Positions 39,823 through 47,935 of a stretch of DNA of 64,000 bases are shown piece after piece. The notes beneath the pieces are model-generated. The model searched no databases. It saw only the letters and a program-made list of their open reading frames with translations, and had not been told where the DNA came from. The stretch's first letter is position 1. Every line of letters starts with the position of its first letter. Made by a program: the position numbers and the translations under genes. The DNA is from Advenella sp. S44 (GTDB lineage: Bacteria > Pseudomonadota > Gammaproteobacteria > Burkholderiales > Burkholderiaceae_B). The stretch is from the NCBI RefSeq assembly GCF_002810445.1, contig NZ_NEXS01000009.1:186001-250000 (forward strand), in the 5' to 3' direction.

Positions 39823-40467
39823 ATGTATAACCCTTCTCACTTTCGCGTTACTGACCCCGAGGCGATTTCAGACTTGATCCGCAGATATCCGCTGGGCCTG
39901 CTGATCTCCGCCAGCCCGGAAGGTGCGCAGGCTAGCCCGATACCCTTTCTTTACTTCCCAGAAGAGGGCAAACATGGCGTCCTGCGCGCGCATGTAGCGC
40001 GAGCCAATCCCCATTGGAAATTAATGGCGGCCGATCCGTCTTGCCTGATAGTGTTCCAGGGCGAACAGGGATACGTCTCGCCATCTTGGTATGCAAGCAA
40101 GGCAACGACCCATCAAGTCGTCCCGACCTGGAATTATGTCATGGTGCAAATGCGAGGCTGCCTGACTACAACAGACGATGCAGATTGGCTGCAAAGTCAG
40201 ATCAGCGCATTGACCCGCATGCAGGAAACCGGCAGGTCTGCGCCATGGCAGGTGACCGATGCGCCAGCCGATTTTATTGACCGGCAAAAGCGTGCCATTG
40301 TCGGGCTGGAAATCACGGTTTCCCACATCGACGGAAAATGGAAGTTGAGCCAGAATCGCAGCCCGGCCGATCAGGCCGGCGTCATTGAACATCTGCGCAA
40401 TGACGACAAATCGGTAGGCAATAACGCGCTGGCGCAGGCAATGAGCTCGTCAGCCAAAACCAGATAG
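39823..40467 (+). CDS. PaiB-family FMN-binding protein
   Basis: 214 aa from the ATG at 39823 (MYNPSHFRVTDPEAISDLIRRYPLG). PaiB-like proteins have a split-barrel FMN-binding fold and are called negative transcriptional regulators after B. subtilis PaiB. Family segments visible are SPIPFLY, VFQGEQGYVSPSWYASK, VPTWNYV and the ending KLSQNRSPADQAGVIEHL. No DNA-binding motif is seen, so an enzymatic or haem-related role is equally possible. Confidence 0.88.
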   Translation: MYNPSHFRVTDPEAISDLIRRYPLGLLISASPEGAQASPIPFLYFPEEGKHGVLRAHVARANPHWKLMAADPSCLIVFQGEQGYVSPSWYASKATTHQVVPTWNYVMVQMRGCLTTTDDADWLQSQISALTRMQETGRSAPWQVTDAPADFIDRQKRAIVGLEITVSHIDGKWKLSQNRSPADQAGVIEHLRNDDKSVGNNALAQAMSSSAKTR

Positions 40468-40642
40468 TCCCCTGCCCGGCTCCGCAAGGCTCGGGTGGGA
40501 TGGCACCGTCAGAATCAATTTACCCGGCGCCCTCTGACGGGGCGGATCGGCGCGAACCCAATGAGCGGGATCTTGCTAAGCCTGCGGCGTTAACGGCTTT
40601 GTTATTTTGCAAATACCCGTTGATAACGCTGGTGCCTGCCCT

Positions 40643-40784
40643 GGCCCGCCTCAACGTCCCGCGCTTGCCTTGTCCGCATCAACGCCCTAAGTCTGCCTTG
40701 TCCGCATCGACGTCCGATGTCTAGCGCTGTCCGCGTCAACGCTCAATGCCTGCTGTTGCCCGGATCAACGTACCGTGCCGGTAA
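40643..40784. repeat. Degenerate 28-29 nt tandem repeats (array E)
   Basis: Five units start at 40643, 40672, 40700, 40729 and 40758. Each carries TCCGCATCAACG or a close variant (core GTCCGCATCAACGCCC). The units lie in the 40468-40867 gap, which has no gene. On the minus strand the units read GCGTTGATGCGG, similar to the core of arrays A and B. Confidence 0.75.
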
Positions 40785-40867
40785 GTTGCGCGCGCGATTT
40801 CCGACACAAACAACAAAATACCAATACGGTACAAAAGCACTTGAAGCTGAAGCGCCGTGAGTAGGCA

Positions 40868-41317
40868 TCATTCTATAAAAATACGATACTGCACGAAGTC
40901 TGTTCGATTGGCTATCTGGTCGTAAAGTGTTCTTGCCGTAGCGTTACCTTCGCGAGTCGTCCAGTACAGCCATTCATAATTATTGCTGGCGGCAAAATGC
41001 CTGGCGTGTTCAAGCAACAGGCGCGCCAAACCATTTTGCCTGTGAGGCTGTGCGATGAATAAATCATTTAGATACAGGCGATCTTTTTGCGACCAGGTTG
41101 AACGGTGGCCAATAAGATGCGCAAACCCGACCACCTGTCCATCCCGGATAACCACAAATGCATACATGGGCTCTTTCTCATCGATCAAGCGCTGCCAGGT
41201 GGTCTGGGTAATCTGCGCATCCTGCGGCTCGTCATAGAACGCTAGATAACTGCGCCATAGCAATGTCCACTGATCAAAATCGCCCGGTTGCGCCCGCCTG
41301 ACATACATATCCCGCAT
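40868..41317 (-). CDS. GNAT family N-acetyltransferase
   Basis: A 149 aa single GNAT domain. The acetyl-CoA binding loop is seen in PHRQNGLARLLLEHARHFA near residues 97-115, and DRLYLNDLFI (beta-4) precedes it. The substrate is unknown. The start at 41317 has GAGGAG seven bases upstream. It is monocistronic. Confidence 0.88.
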   Translation of the reverse strand: MRDMYVRRAQPGDFDQWTLLWRSYLAFYDEPQDAQITQTTWQRLIDEKEPMYAFVVIRDGQVVGFAHLIGHRSTWSQKDRLYLNDLFIAQPHRQNGLARLLLEHARHFAASNNYEWLYWTTREGNATARTLYDQIANRTDFVQYRIFIE

Positions 41318-41541
41318 GTGTTGCTCCTCTGGTTAAATTGACGCAAACCTACCCTCCGGTTGGACGCAGCGATAAAACCATGGCAGTCGGCATATCATTG
41401 TGGTGCCTCCCCTGGTAATTTTTTCATCCTGCGTATTAATGTTATTATTTGATCATAGATTTTGATTGGCATTCATTCTATCTGACACTATTCTGAATCC
41501 GATATTCCTTATTAAATACTTATTTCAAGACAGGAGTTATT

Positions 41542-42114
41542 ATGAAAGAGATGAGCAAAGCAAGTGTGAAAAATAATACCGCCAATCGTCTGGAGCTGGA
41601 CATGACGGCCATTGAAAAAGCAAAGCAAAGTCTGGATGATGGAGCCGTTATAGAGCATGATAACCCTTGGCGCGAAGACATTGTGCGTCTGCTGAACGAT
41701 GCACTTGCCACCGAGCTGGTCTGTACCTTGCGCTACAAGCGCCATCATTTTACTGCCACTGGCCTGGAGTCTCCTGCGATCGCCGAAGAGTTCCTGGTGC
41801 ACGCCAATGAAGAATCGGCGCATGCAGATTCCATTGCCAAACGCATCGTGCAACTGGGTGGTGAACCGGATTTTTCACCAAGCACATTATTGGCTCGCAG
41901 TCACGCTGATTACAACGATGAAGCTGGTTTGCACGAAATGATCAAATCGAATCTGATTGCCGAGCGGGTTGCGATTGAGTCTTATACACAAATGATCGAA
42001 CTGATCGGCGACAAGGATCCTACAACACGCCGACTTCTGGAAAATATCCTGAACGACGAGGAAGAGCATGCCGACGAACTGAGCGACTGGATGCGATCCG
42101 TCACAGCCACATAA
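41542..42114 (+). CDS. Ferritin-like (bacterioferritin/Dps-related) protein
   Basis: A 190 aa four-helix protein. Candidate di-iron ligands are in ATELVCTLRYKRHHF, HANEESAHADSIAKRI, ERVAIESYTQMIELIG and NDEEEHADELSDWM, the ExxH pattern of ferritin-like proteins. The N-terminal 40 residues are polar and extra. It may store iron or protect against peroxide; haem-ligand methionine is not evident. AGGAG precedes the ATG. It is near a hemerythrin and an entericidin, which suggests a stress cluster. Confidence 0.85.
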   Translation: MKEMSKASVKNNTANRLELDMTAIEKAKQSLDDGAVIEHDNPWREDIVRLLNDALATELVCTLRYKRHHFTATGLESPAIAEEFLVHANEESAHADSIAKRIVQLGGEPDFSPSTLLARSHADYNDEAGLHEMIKSNLIAERVAIESYTQMIELIGDKDPTTRRLLENILNDEEEHADELSDWMRSVTAT

Positions 42115-42169
42115 GTAGTAAGCTGAAATAACATTTCCGAAAAAAATCGCCTGGCAGAGTAATTGGTCG

Positions 42170-42198
42170 TTGACAGTTTATTCGTAATCGCGGATTAT
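42170..42198 (+). promoter_or_regulatory. Putative entericidin promoter
   Basis: A consensus TTGACA (42170-42175) and GATTAT (42193-42198) are separated by 17 bases, about 40 bases before the lipoprotein gene. Confidence 0.55.
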
Positions 42199-42240
42199 CA
42201 CGTTTGTATTTGTAATTAGACCGATATAGGAGAATAATTC

Positions 42241-42375
42241 ATGAAAAAATTAGGACTTGTTGCTGTACTGGTATCTCTGCTCGGCCTGGCTGCATGCAAT
42301 ACCATCTCCGGCGCCGGACAGGACCTGGAACGTGGTGGTGCTGCGATCTCTGGTGCTGCAGACCGTCATAAATAA
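42241..42375 (+). CDS. Entericidin A/B family small lipoprotein
   Basis: A 44-residue protein. A short signal peptide (MKKLGLVAVLVSLLGLAAC) ends in the lipobox LAAC with the lipidated Cys19, followed by NTISGAGQDLERGGAAISGAA, the typical entericidin tail. Entericidins are tiny membrane lipoproteins in stationary-phase stress or toxin-antidote pairs. Only one is present here. AGGAG sits nine bases before the ATG. Confidence 0.92.
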   Translation: MKKLGLVAVLVSLLGLAACNTISGAGQDLERGGAAISGAADRHK

Positions 42376-42442
42376 ATTACAGACGTCAATATCTGGACAA
42401 CGTCCCTGTCTACCAGCAGATGACAAGATCGGTAATTGGCTA

Positions 42443-42480
42443 AAGCTGCCTTGTGTATGCATTACACAGGCAGCTTTTTA
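42443..42480 (+). terminator. Terminator of entericidin gene
   Basis: AAGCTGCC and GGCAGCTT, extended by TGTGTA/TACACA, form a stem followed by T residues. Confidence 0.85.
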
Positions 42481-42549
42481 TATTGTGCACATGATCGGGA
42501 GGCGGATTCGACCGTCCGATACCGTACACAACATGGCGACGGCGACACC

Positions 42550-42999
42550 TTAGGCCAGCACTTTCTTCATCCGCTCGAAATCGCGACGATACTGCTTTGC
42601 CAGTTTGGTCTTTTGCGCGTCAGTCAGAATTTTTCCCGACGCCTGAAAGAACTTTTTTTCCTCTTCACGCAAATGGTGATGCACCTTTTTGGACAGCGCC
42701 TTGGCCTGTGGCAGCCATCCCGGCGAATTGGAAGGCTCAGATTGCAGTTTCTCCAGCATCTCTTCAATCTCGTGATGTTCAGCCAGCGCATGTCGCGATG
42801 GGGATAATCCATTATCGTCCATCAGAATGGGCGCATATAAATACCGTTCTTCTGAGGCCGCATGCGCTTCAAGTTCAACATACAATGCCTTGAAGATATC
42901 ATCCCGCCCTGTACCAGGTTTGGTACGGAGCAGCCGCTTACAGAGGCTGCGCTGCGTTTCGTGGCTCTCACGCAATGCATCGTAAATTGTTTCCATCAT
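42550..42999 (-). CDS. Hemerythrin HHE cation-binding domain protein
   Basis: 149 aa from the ATG at 42999 (a second ATG follows at once; AAAGGG lies just upstream). A single hemerythrin-like four-helix domain binds a di-iron centre. Candidate ligands are in RESHETQR, ELEAHAASEERYLY, ALAEHHEIEEM and KKVHHHLREEEKKFF. Such proteins sense or carry O2 or NO, or repair Fe-S centres. The frame extends 54 codons further upstream without family character. Confidence 0.88.
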   Translation of the reverse strand: MMETIYDALRESHETQRSLCKRLLRTKPGTGRDDIFKALYVELEAHAASEERYLYAPILMDDNGLSPSRHALAEHHEIEEMLEKLQSEPSNSPGWLPQAKALSKKVHHHLREEEKKFFQASGKILTDAQKTKLAKQYRRDFERMKKVLA

Positions 43000-43237
43000 A
43001 GGTCCCTTTCCTATTTTCGATTTTTCGGGGCTTGCTGCGCCATCCGTGATGGCCGTCATGAAGCCATAAGCAATTGCGACATTTACAATATCGTCAATTA
43101 ACCCTGCATCTAGCCTGAACACCGACAAATCCGCAACAATCACGTTGCTTTTGGACAACAAAATTCAGTTCAAAAGGTCGGCATCACGGGTTTGTTGCGC
43201 GTTGTCGACTTTTTTCAATAACCGAAGCAAAAATAAC

Positions 43238-43266
43238 TTGCAATCCGGCTGTGTTTAGCGCATAAT
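43238..43266 (+). promoter_or_regulatory. tRNA-Arg promoter
   Basis: TTGCAA (43238-43243) and CATAAT (43261-43266) are exactly 17 bases apart, 20 bases before the tRNA 5' end. Confidence 0.65.
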
Positions 43267-43286
43267 TCTTTTCTTGCAGTTACAGC

Positions 43287-43364
43287 GCGCCCGTAGCTCA
43301 GTTGGATTAGAGTACTTGGCTACGAACCAAGGGGTCGTGGGTTCAAATCCTGCCGGGCGCGCCA
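43287..43364 (+). tRNA. tRNA-Arg (ACG anticodon)
   Basis: The acceptor stem GCGCCCG pairs with CGGGCGC. The anticodon loop CTACGAA carries ACG (edited to ICG in bacteria). GGTTCAAATCC is the T arm, and CCA is encoded at 43362-43364. The integrase gene starts its 3' end about 100 bases downstream, so the 3' end of this tRNA is the likely attachment site of the island. Confidence 0.97.
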
Positions 43365-43373
43365 TTTTACTTA

Positions 43374-43404
43374 GGGTCTCCAGATGGAGGCCTTTTGTTT
43401 TTGC
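43374..43404 (+). terminator. Terminator of tRNA-Arg
   Basis: GGTCTCC and GGAGGCC (one G-T pair) flank AGAT and are followed by T-rich sequence. Confidence 0.65.
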
Positions 43405-43432
43405 ACTATTGAATCGGGTTTGCACTATTGAA
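43400..43432. repeat. Direct repeat TTTGCACTATTGAA, two copies
   Basis: Identical 14-mers at 43400-43413 and 43419-43432, 19 bases apart, lie between the tRNA 3' end and the integrase gene. This is where arm-type integrase sites would be expected. Confidence 0.75.
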
Positions 43433-43468
43433 ATGTGAAAAACACTCGATTTTAGCCCTTACCAAACT

Positions 43469-44593
43469 CTACACCACACCTTTCAGAGGGCCAACGCGCT
43501 CTGGTTTGCGTCGGTAAATCTTATTCGTAGTTCGAGCATCAGCATGCGATAACAGCGCCCTGGCATGCTCAAGTGTGATGGCATCGGAAGCACATTTTGC
43601 ACGCATATCATGTTCAGTAAATCGCTGGGTCACCTTGGTCTCCTTCAGCACTCTTTCCATAAAGCGTTGCCACATACTGTCCCAGCCATCGGTGCTGCCC
43701 GTTTCCTCGTCGATGTAGCCTCTTCCGTACTTGTTACAGAACAACATCGGAGATAGTACCGGCCTCACGAACTTGGCCTGCTCGACAGCGGCTTTCAATT
43801 CCGGCGTCCACTCATAAATGGTTCGTTTGCCGGACGAGTTTTCAGTCTTGTGGCGTTGAATGTGTATGCCATCGTCCTTGATGTGCTCATTGACCCGCAG
43901 GCGCAGCAAATCAGATCTGGCCATACCGGTCATCAATTTGATTCGCATATATGCCTGTATTGCCAACACGCTACCCTTCTTGCGTTGCGATGGCAGCGAG
44001 AGTGCTTCAATAATTTCCCAGTCCTCGATATAACGATCACGCGACAGCTCACCTCGCAGCCTCACTTCACCCTTAAAAGGATGGCGATCCAAGTACCCCC
44101 ATTCTACCGCTTTGGTGAATGCGTGAGATAGCACCTCGATTTCCCGATGCGCCGCCACCCGCCCGCCGGTGACTTTGCGTTTTTCCATACCGGTAAGCTC
44201 GTCTTTGACGACAGTCGTTTTCTTTTTGCTCCGAGCATCAACGTAGCGATAAACGAGCCGAGGCTTCATTCCCGTTATTGACAATTTACCGAAGACGCCA
44301 CGCAACTGTCGTACCCAAATACGTTGCTGTTCGTGCGTACTAACTGCTTTTGTCGGGACCACCTCCAGTAAATATCGGTCCAGCAGGTTATCGATGGAAC
44401 GTACCTCAATATTATGTTCTAGCCTGGCCGCCCAAACTTTGTAGGCCTCCGGCAAGGAAGTGCCGAGACGAAACATTTTCTTTCCGTCCCAAAGAGTTTC
44501 GAGCCCTGGCGGAACCTGATAATAGTAAGCCCCATGATTTAAGCGCCATCTGCTCGGTAACCCTCTATTTTCGGCATTTCGTTTGCGTCCCAT
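43469..44593 (-). CDS. int: Tyrosine recombinase (phage/island integrase)
   Basis: A 374 aa integrase. The catalytic set is visible in the C-terminal half: Arg in LMTGMARSDLLRL, Lys in IQRHKTENSSGKR, HxxR in FTEHDMRAKCASD, His in ALLSHADARTT and Tyr in NKIYRR. An N-terminal arm-binding region precedes it. It points toward the adjacent tRNA-Arg and is coupled to the DUF4224 gene (TAATG overlap). Confidence 0.95.
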   Translation of the reverse strand: MGRKRNAENRGLPSRWRLNHGAYYYQVPPGLETLWDGKKMFRLGTSLPEAYKVWAARLEHNIEVRSIDNLLDRYLLEVVPTKAVSTHEQQRIWVRQLRGVFGKLSITGMKPRLVYRYVDARSKKKTTVVKDELTGMEKRKVTGGRVAAHREIEVLSHAFTKAVEWGYLDRHPFKGEVRLRGELSRDRYIEDWEIIEALSLPSQRKKGSVLAIQAYMRIKLMTGMARSDLLRLRVNEHIKDDGIHIQRHKTENSSGKRTIYEWTPELKAAVEQAKFVRPVLSPMLFCNKYGRGYIDEETGSTDGWDSMWQRFMERVLKETKVTQRFTEHDMRAKCASDAITLEHARALLSHADARTTNKIYRRKPERVGPLKGVV

Positions 44594-44820
44594 TATACGG
44601 CGTCCCAGTTAGGTTCGATTTCGTTTTCATCAGAACTCTTAACCCTATCACCGGCGCCAAAAGCATAATGAATATGGGCGCGTAGCACCGCTATCGAACC
44701 ATCTGGACGAACTCTGTGTTCAATTCCCATGAATCTTAAGGCCCGTAACTGGGCGTCATGCCGAGTACGGTCAGTCAAGCTGATCAGCTCTGACGTTCTT
44801 AAAAATGTTGTTTCTGACAT
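44593..44820 (-). CDS. DUF4224 excisionase-like protein
   Basis: A 75 aa protein with LSELISLTDRTR-type start and ALRFMGIEHRVRPDGSIAVLRAH, the DUF4224 pattern. These sit directly upstream of phage integrases and probably act as excisionase or directionality factors; that function is inferred from position. Its stop overlaps the integrase start. Confidence 0.8.
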   Translation of the reverse strand: MSETTFLRTSELISLTDRTRHDAQLRALRFMGIEHRVRPDGSIAVLRAHIHYAFGAGDRVKSSDENEIEPNWDAV

Positions 44821-44931
44821 TTCAGTTCCCCAGTTCTCTCAGGTTGTCTCAATTATATGACTCGCGTCAATGAGTACAATTAGAGCGTCTATCAACTCAC
44901 AACAGAGGCACCCTCAAAAACTGATGAAAAT

Positions 44932-45117
44932 TTATCGTCGAGCAAATTGAGCAGACGTATTTTGTTTGAAAGCATTTTTGAAAACCCTTGTACCAGAAAG
45001 GCCCTCAAAGATACTACGCTCGACTGTTCCCTCTTTGGCATCGGGCATCTTGAATCTCCAGTTTCCCTTTGATTCGTCCCAATTGCTCCCCGTAGGGCAT
45101 CGCCTGGGCTCCGACAA
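44932..45117 (-). CDS. Uncertain small ORF
   Basis: A 61-codon frame (MSEPRRCPTGSNWDESKGNWR and on) with a balanced, protein-like composition but no recognised family. It may be a real small island protein or a gene fragment; an overlapping longer frame (44892-45182) looks less protein-like. The rest of the gap 44821-45394 shows nothing clear. Confidence 0.2.
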   Translation of the reverse strand: MSEPRRCPTGSNWDESKGNWRFKMPDAKEGTVERSIFEGLSGTRVFKNAFKQNTSAQFARR

Positions 45118-45394
45118 TCGTGTGCCGTTCGATACTTAATATTAGCAATTGCTACCCATAAAATCAATAGCATTTGCTTCATATTTTTTAGATTTTCGAA
45201 ATAGTTTAAATATTTAGAGGAGCGCGTTGCTCAGATTCGGGTTTAAATCAGCATCGAAAATGGTTTTTATAAAAAAATCCAACAACAACATTCGAACCCT
45301 TGAAGCTGCACGATTCGCGACTGTCGTTTGGTGAAGGTTAAATCTGCACTAGGCAAATGATGCGAATATTAGAACTCCCGCACGCTAGGCTGCA

Positions 45395-45730
45395 TTAATT
45401 ATTTTTAGATACTCTAATTTTAAGCGCCTTTAATCCCAGCAATGTCTCAATTTCGTGTTGATCTGCAGCTTCTAAACGCAGATACTCCTGATAAGTTATT
45501 GACGTGAATGGCCAAACATAGTCTGAGCGACGGTCGAACCACCCAGGAGGCAATCCCAACTTTTCCTCCATCGTACGTGCAGCTTTTTCTCCAAAGCTTC
45601 TGTGCCCATTTAAAATCTGCGAGATATAGTTCGGATCTATTTTTTCGAATTTTCGACAAAAAGCAGCAATACTTTGCTCGCCAATAAGGTCTTTGAGTTT
45701 TGCGACACGCATTTTCTGGTCTTCAATCAT
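45395..45730 (-). CDS. Phage-repressor-like HTH protein
   Basis: A 111 aa protein. A helix-turn-helix is seen at about 20-60 (SIAAFCRKFEKIDPNYISQILNGHRSFGEKAARTMEEKLGLPPGWFD), the usual pattern of lambdoid CI/Cro-like repressors with the LGLPPGWFD ending of the DNA-binding domain. The C-terminal peptidase domain is missing, so it is either a short repressor or a truncated one. The gap 45731-46235 to the IS relic is AT-rich with no gene seen. Confidence 0.75.
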   Translation of the reverse strand: MIEDQKMRVAKLKDLIGEQSIAAFCRKFEKIDPNYISQILNGHRSFGEKAARTMEEKLGLPPGWFDRRSDYVWPFTSITYQEYLRLEAADQHEIETLLGLKALKIRVSKNN

Positions 45731-46235
45731 GCTGTTGTTCTCGATCGTAAATTGGTTTTAATAATTAACTTTTGCTATTGAGTGATCAACAGCATTTGAT
45801 AATATAAGTATTAATAAATCTGGATTTTTACCAAGTTTCAGATCCTCTACGTATCAACCTCTTCAGAAATGAACAAAACTTTGCATGCGTCAAGAAATTA
45901 TCTTATCTAAATCGCTCCCCTACTTAGAGCGGGATCCCCTACCCGTTAACCCCCGACTACAGATACGAGCGAGTATCACGAGGATACACGAGCGCTGAGC
46001 GTCTCACTTCATGATACAAATCAAATAACTTTTAGATACAATTGATGCGAATTGAAATATATCATCCTGTGCTTATAATACCATTACTATCTTAATGTTC
46101 GTTAAATTGTAGGTTTCTGAAAGAGGAAAGTGTCCCACTTTTTCCGTTCAGCAAAATGCCAGGGGAATAGTGTCTTCAGGAATATGGGGGGATCTGTCTC
46201 TGAAAAAAATTTAAAATGCATACTGATTACTTAAA

Positions 46236-46520
46236 TGCGACTATGCCCTTATCGTCGCCCAATGTCAGGGGCGTGGGGTGTCGGTGGCGGCGGTGGCCCG
46301 CCAGTACGATCTGCATCCCTACCTGCTACGTAATTGGGTCCAAGCACATGAGCGCTTTGACAGCCAGAAGGCAGCGCCCGCCGTGCGCTGCGATATCGCG
46401 GCGCAATTCATTCCTGTGCAGGTGGTTCAGCCTAAGACACACTATCAATATGCCTTCTCCCTCAACAAGGCCCGATCTCGATCAAATGGATGCTCCGGCC
46501 TTGAAAAAATTGTTTCTTGA
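46236..46520 (+). pseudogene. IS66-family TnpA remnant
   Basis: The frame from 46236 reads ALIVAQCQGRGVSVAAVARQYDLHPYLLRNWVQAHE, the helix-turn-helix of IS66 TnpA (OrfA), but lacks an N-terminal start. It has no tnpB after it and runs directly into tnpC. Confidence 0.75.
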
Positions 46521-46800
46521 GCTTGAGGCAAAGAGCCAGCAGCTTGCGGCTGAGGTGGCTGCTGCGAGAGAGGTCACGGTGCGGCGTGAGCTGATGATGG
46601 TACGCCAGCAGGATGAGATCCGATTTAAAAATGCCAGGATTGCGCAGCTCACGCACAAGATCCCCGCACTGAAGCGCTATCAGTTCGGCAAAAAAGGAGA
46701 GCAGCTGTCGGGCGTACAAGGTACATTGCTTGAGGAAGCGGTAGGCGAGGACATTGGCGCCATCGAAACCGAACTTGAAATACTGGGTGGCGCTCCTTGA
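46450..46800 (+). pseudogene. IS66-family TnpC, N-terminal fragment
   Basis: 116 aa from MPSPSTRPDLDQMDAP. A coiled-coil region and the RYQFGKKGEQL segment match the N-terminus of IS66 TnpC transposases (about 500 aa). The catalytic DDE part is absent. It stops at 46800, next to an IS3-type relic. Confidence 0.8.
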
Positions 46801-46859
46801 ATCGGCCAGGGTCTACTAGACACTTTTAAGCCTCATAATACTCACAGATGGAGATTATT

Positions 46860-47050
46860 ATGAGCAAGATCCGATTTACGGAAGAATTCAAACTCGAAGC
46901 GATAAAGCGGATCACAGGATACCACCAACCAGTGGCTGAAATGTCTCTACGACTGGGCACGTGAAGCCAGAGCTTGTACGCCTGGGTCAAACGGTACGAT
47001 CAGTCTGCGCAATCGGGAGCTGTGGTCAGCATTTTCCGAAACCATCATTT
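46860..47050 (+). pseudogene. IS3-family OrfA remnant
   Basis: From 46860 it reads MSKIRFTEEFKLEAIKRI, then VAEMSLRLGT followed by a stop, then SLYAWVKRYDQS in frame. This is an IS3-type transposase OrfA with a stop and small deletions. The HNH gene ends 22 bases away on the other strand, so this relic marks the downstream edge of the restriction-type operon. Confidence 0.75.
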
Positions 47051-47071
47051 GATGCCCTTAATTGCCGAAAT

Positions 47072-47935
47072 TTATGAATAAACTGCATCAAGCACGCCTT
47101 CATATTCTGATTTATGTCTGAATCCATCCAAATAAGCTATACAAAAGCTGGAAAATGGAGCTTGTTTACTCCGCATTTTGCGCAAACGGCAAATGGTTTG
47201 TTCATAAGCGAGGTCGTTGTCTGCATCGCCAGTCTCTAATTTGTTGAAGTACCTCTTTGCAGCTTTAACGTCATTATCAATCAAATCGCGTAATTCTATA
47301 CGGTAACGAACAAAATCTGAATGATTGAGGTTATAAAATGCAATGGATTGGTCTGCGCGCATAAACTTACGAGCATGGCTCTTTTTAGAAAACCGAGGCA
47401 TTGCTTCGCCATCCGGTTTGAATTGTAGTAACAGTACGTCGGTAGCCTTTAAAGGATCTAGCAGTATTGGTTGTTCCGCTTCTAGGTCGCAACCTGGGGT
47501 CTGCGCTCGTATGCTTTCATCACAGAGAGGAAAATGATCGGCTTTACCACCAGTCACTCCAGTCTCGACATCGGTTCGTCGACGGTTAGCGACAATGCAA
47601 CTGTAACGATAATTTTGAAGGTTGAATGCTAACCACCAGTATCCATAATGCTGCTTTGCCGTCGATAGTGTCTCTTGAACACGCTTTTTAGGACGAAAAT
47701 GGTCGACATCGACATCCGTACCCTGCTGAGGAGCCTCTGTGTACCAGCATTTATAGTTGAACAAACGGGCTAATATTGGTTTAACGGCTTTCCAATGATC
47801 CTGATTCTTATCTATGATCTCAGATCGTTGCTCTTCGTCCTGCTCTGCTACCAGTGAATCTAAAAGCTCCTGAGCTTTCTCTTGCCAGCCTTGCGGCAGA
47901 ACAAGCGTATTGAAATCAATGTCTAAGTGCCTCAT
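47072..47935 (-). CDS. HNH endonuclease, Septu PtuB-like, of the hsd operon
   Basis: A 287 aa likely DNA- or RNA-cutting effector. The HNH-type core shows Cys63 in YKCWYTE (61-67), then DVDHFRPKK (76-84) with His79 as probable catalytic residue, and FNLQNYRYSCIVANRRR (104-120) supplying the Asn and a second Cys. This resembles the CxYCE-HFRPK-N pattern of the TIGR02646/PtuB group. It overlaps the ATPase gene by four bases (ATGA), so the pair is co-translated, as in Septu and retron-Septu. It is the last gene of the operon. Confidence 0.8.
   Translation of the reverse strand: MRHLDIDFNTLVLPQGWQEKAQELLDSLVAEQDEEQRSEIIDKNQDHWKAVKPILARLFNYKCWYTEAPQQGTDVDVDHFRPKKRVQETLSTAKQHYGYWWLAFNLQNYRYSCIVANRRRTDVETGVTGGKADHFPLCDESIRAQTPGCDLEAEQPILLDPLKATDVLLLQFKPDGEAMPRFSKKSHARKFMRADQSIAFYNLNHSDFVRYRIELRDLIDNDVKAAKRYFNKLETGDADNDLAYEQTICRLRKMRSKQAPFSSFCIAYLDGFRHKSEYEGVLDAVYS

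Noticed and set aside
39535-39840. Minus-strand frame between bioF and the PaiB gene
   Set aside because: It has no recognised domain or ribosome site and overlaps the likely PaiB promoter region.
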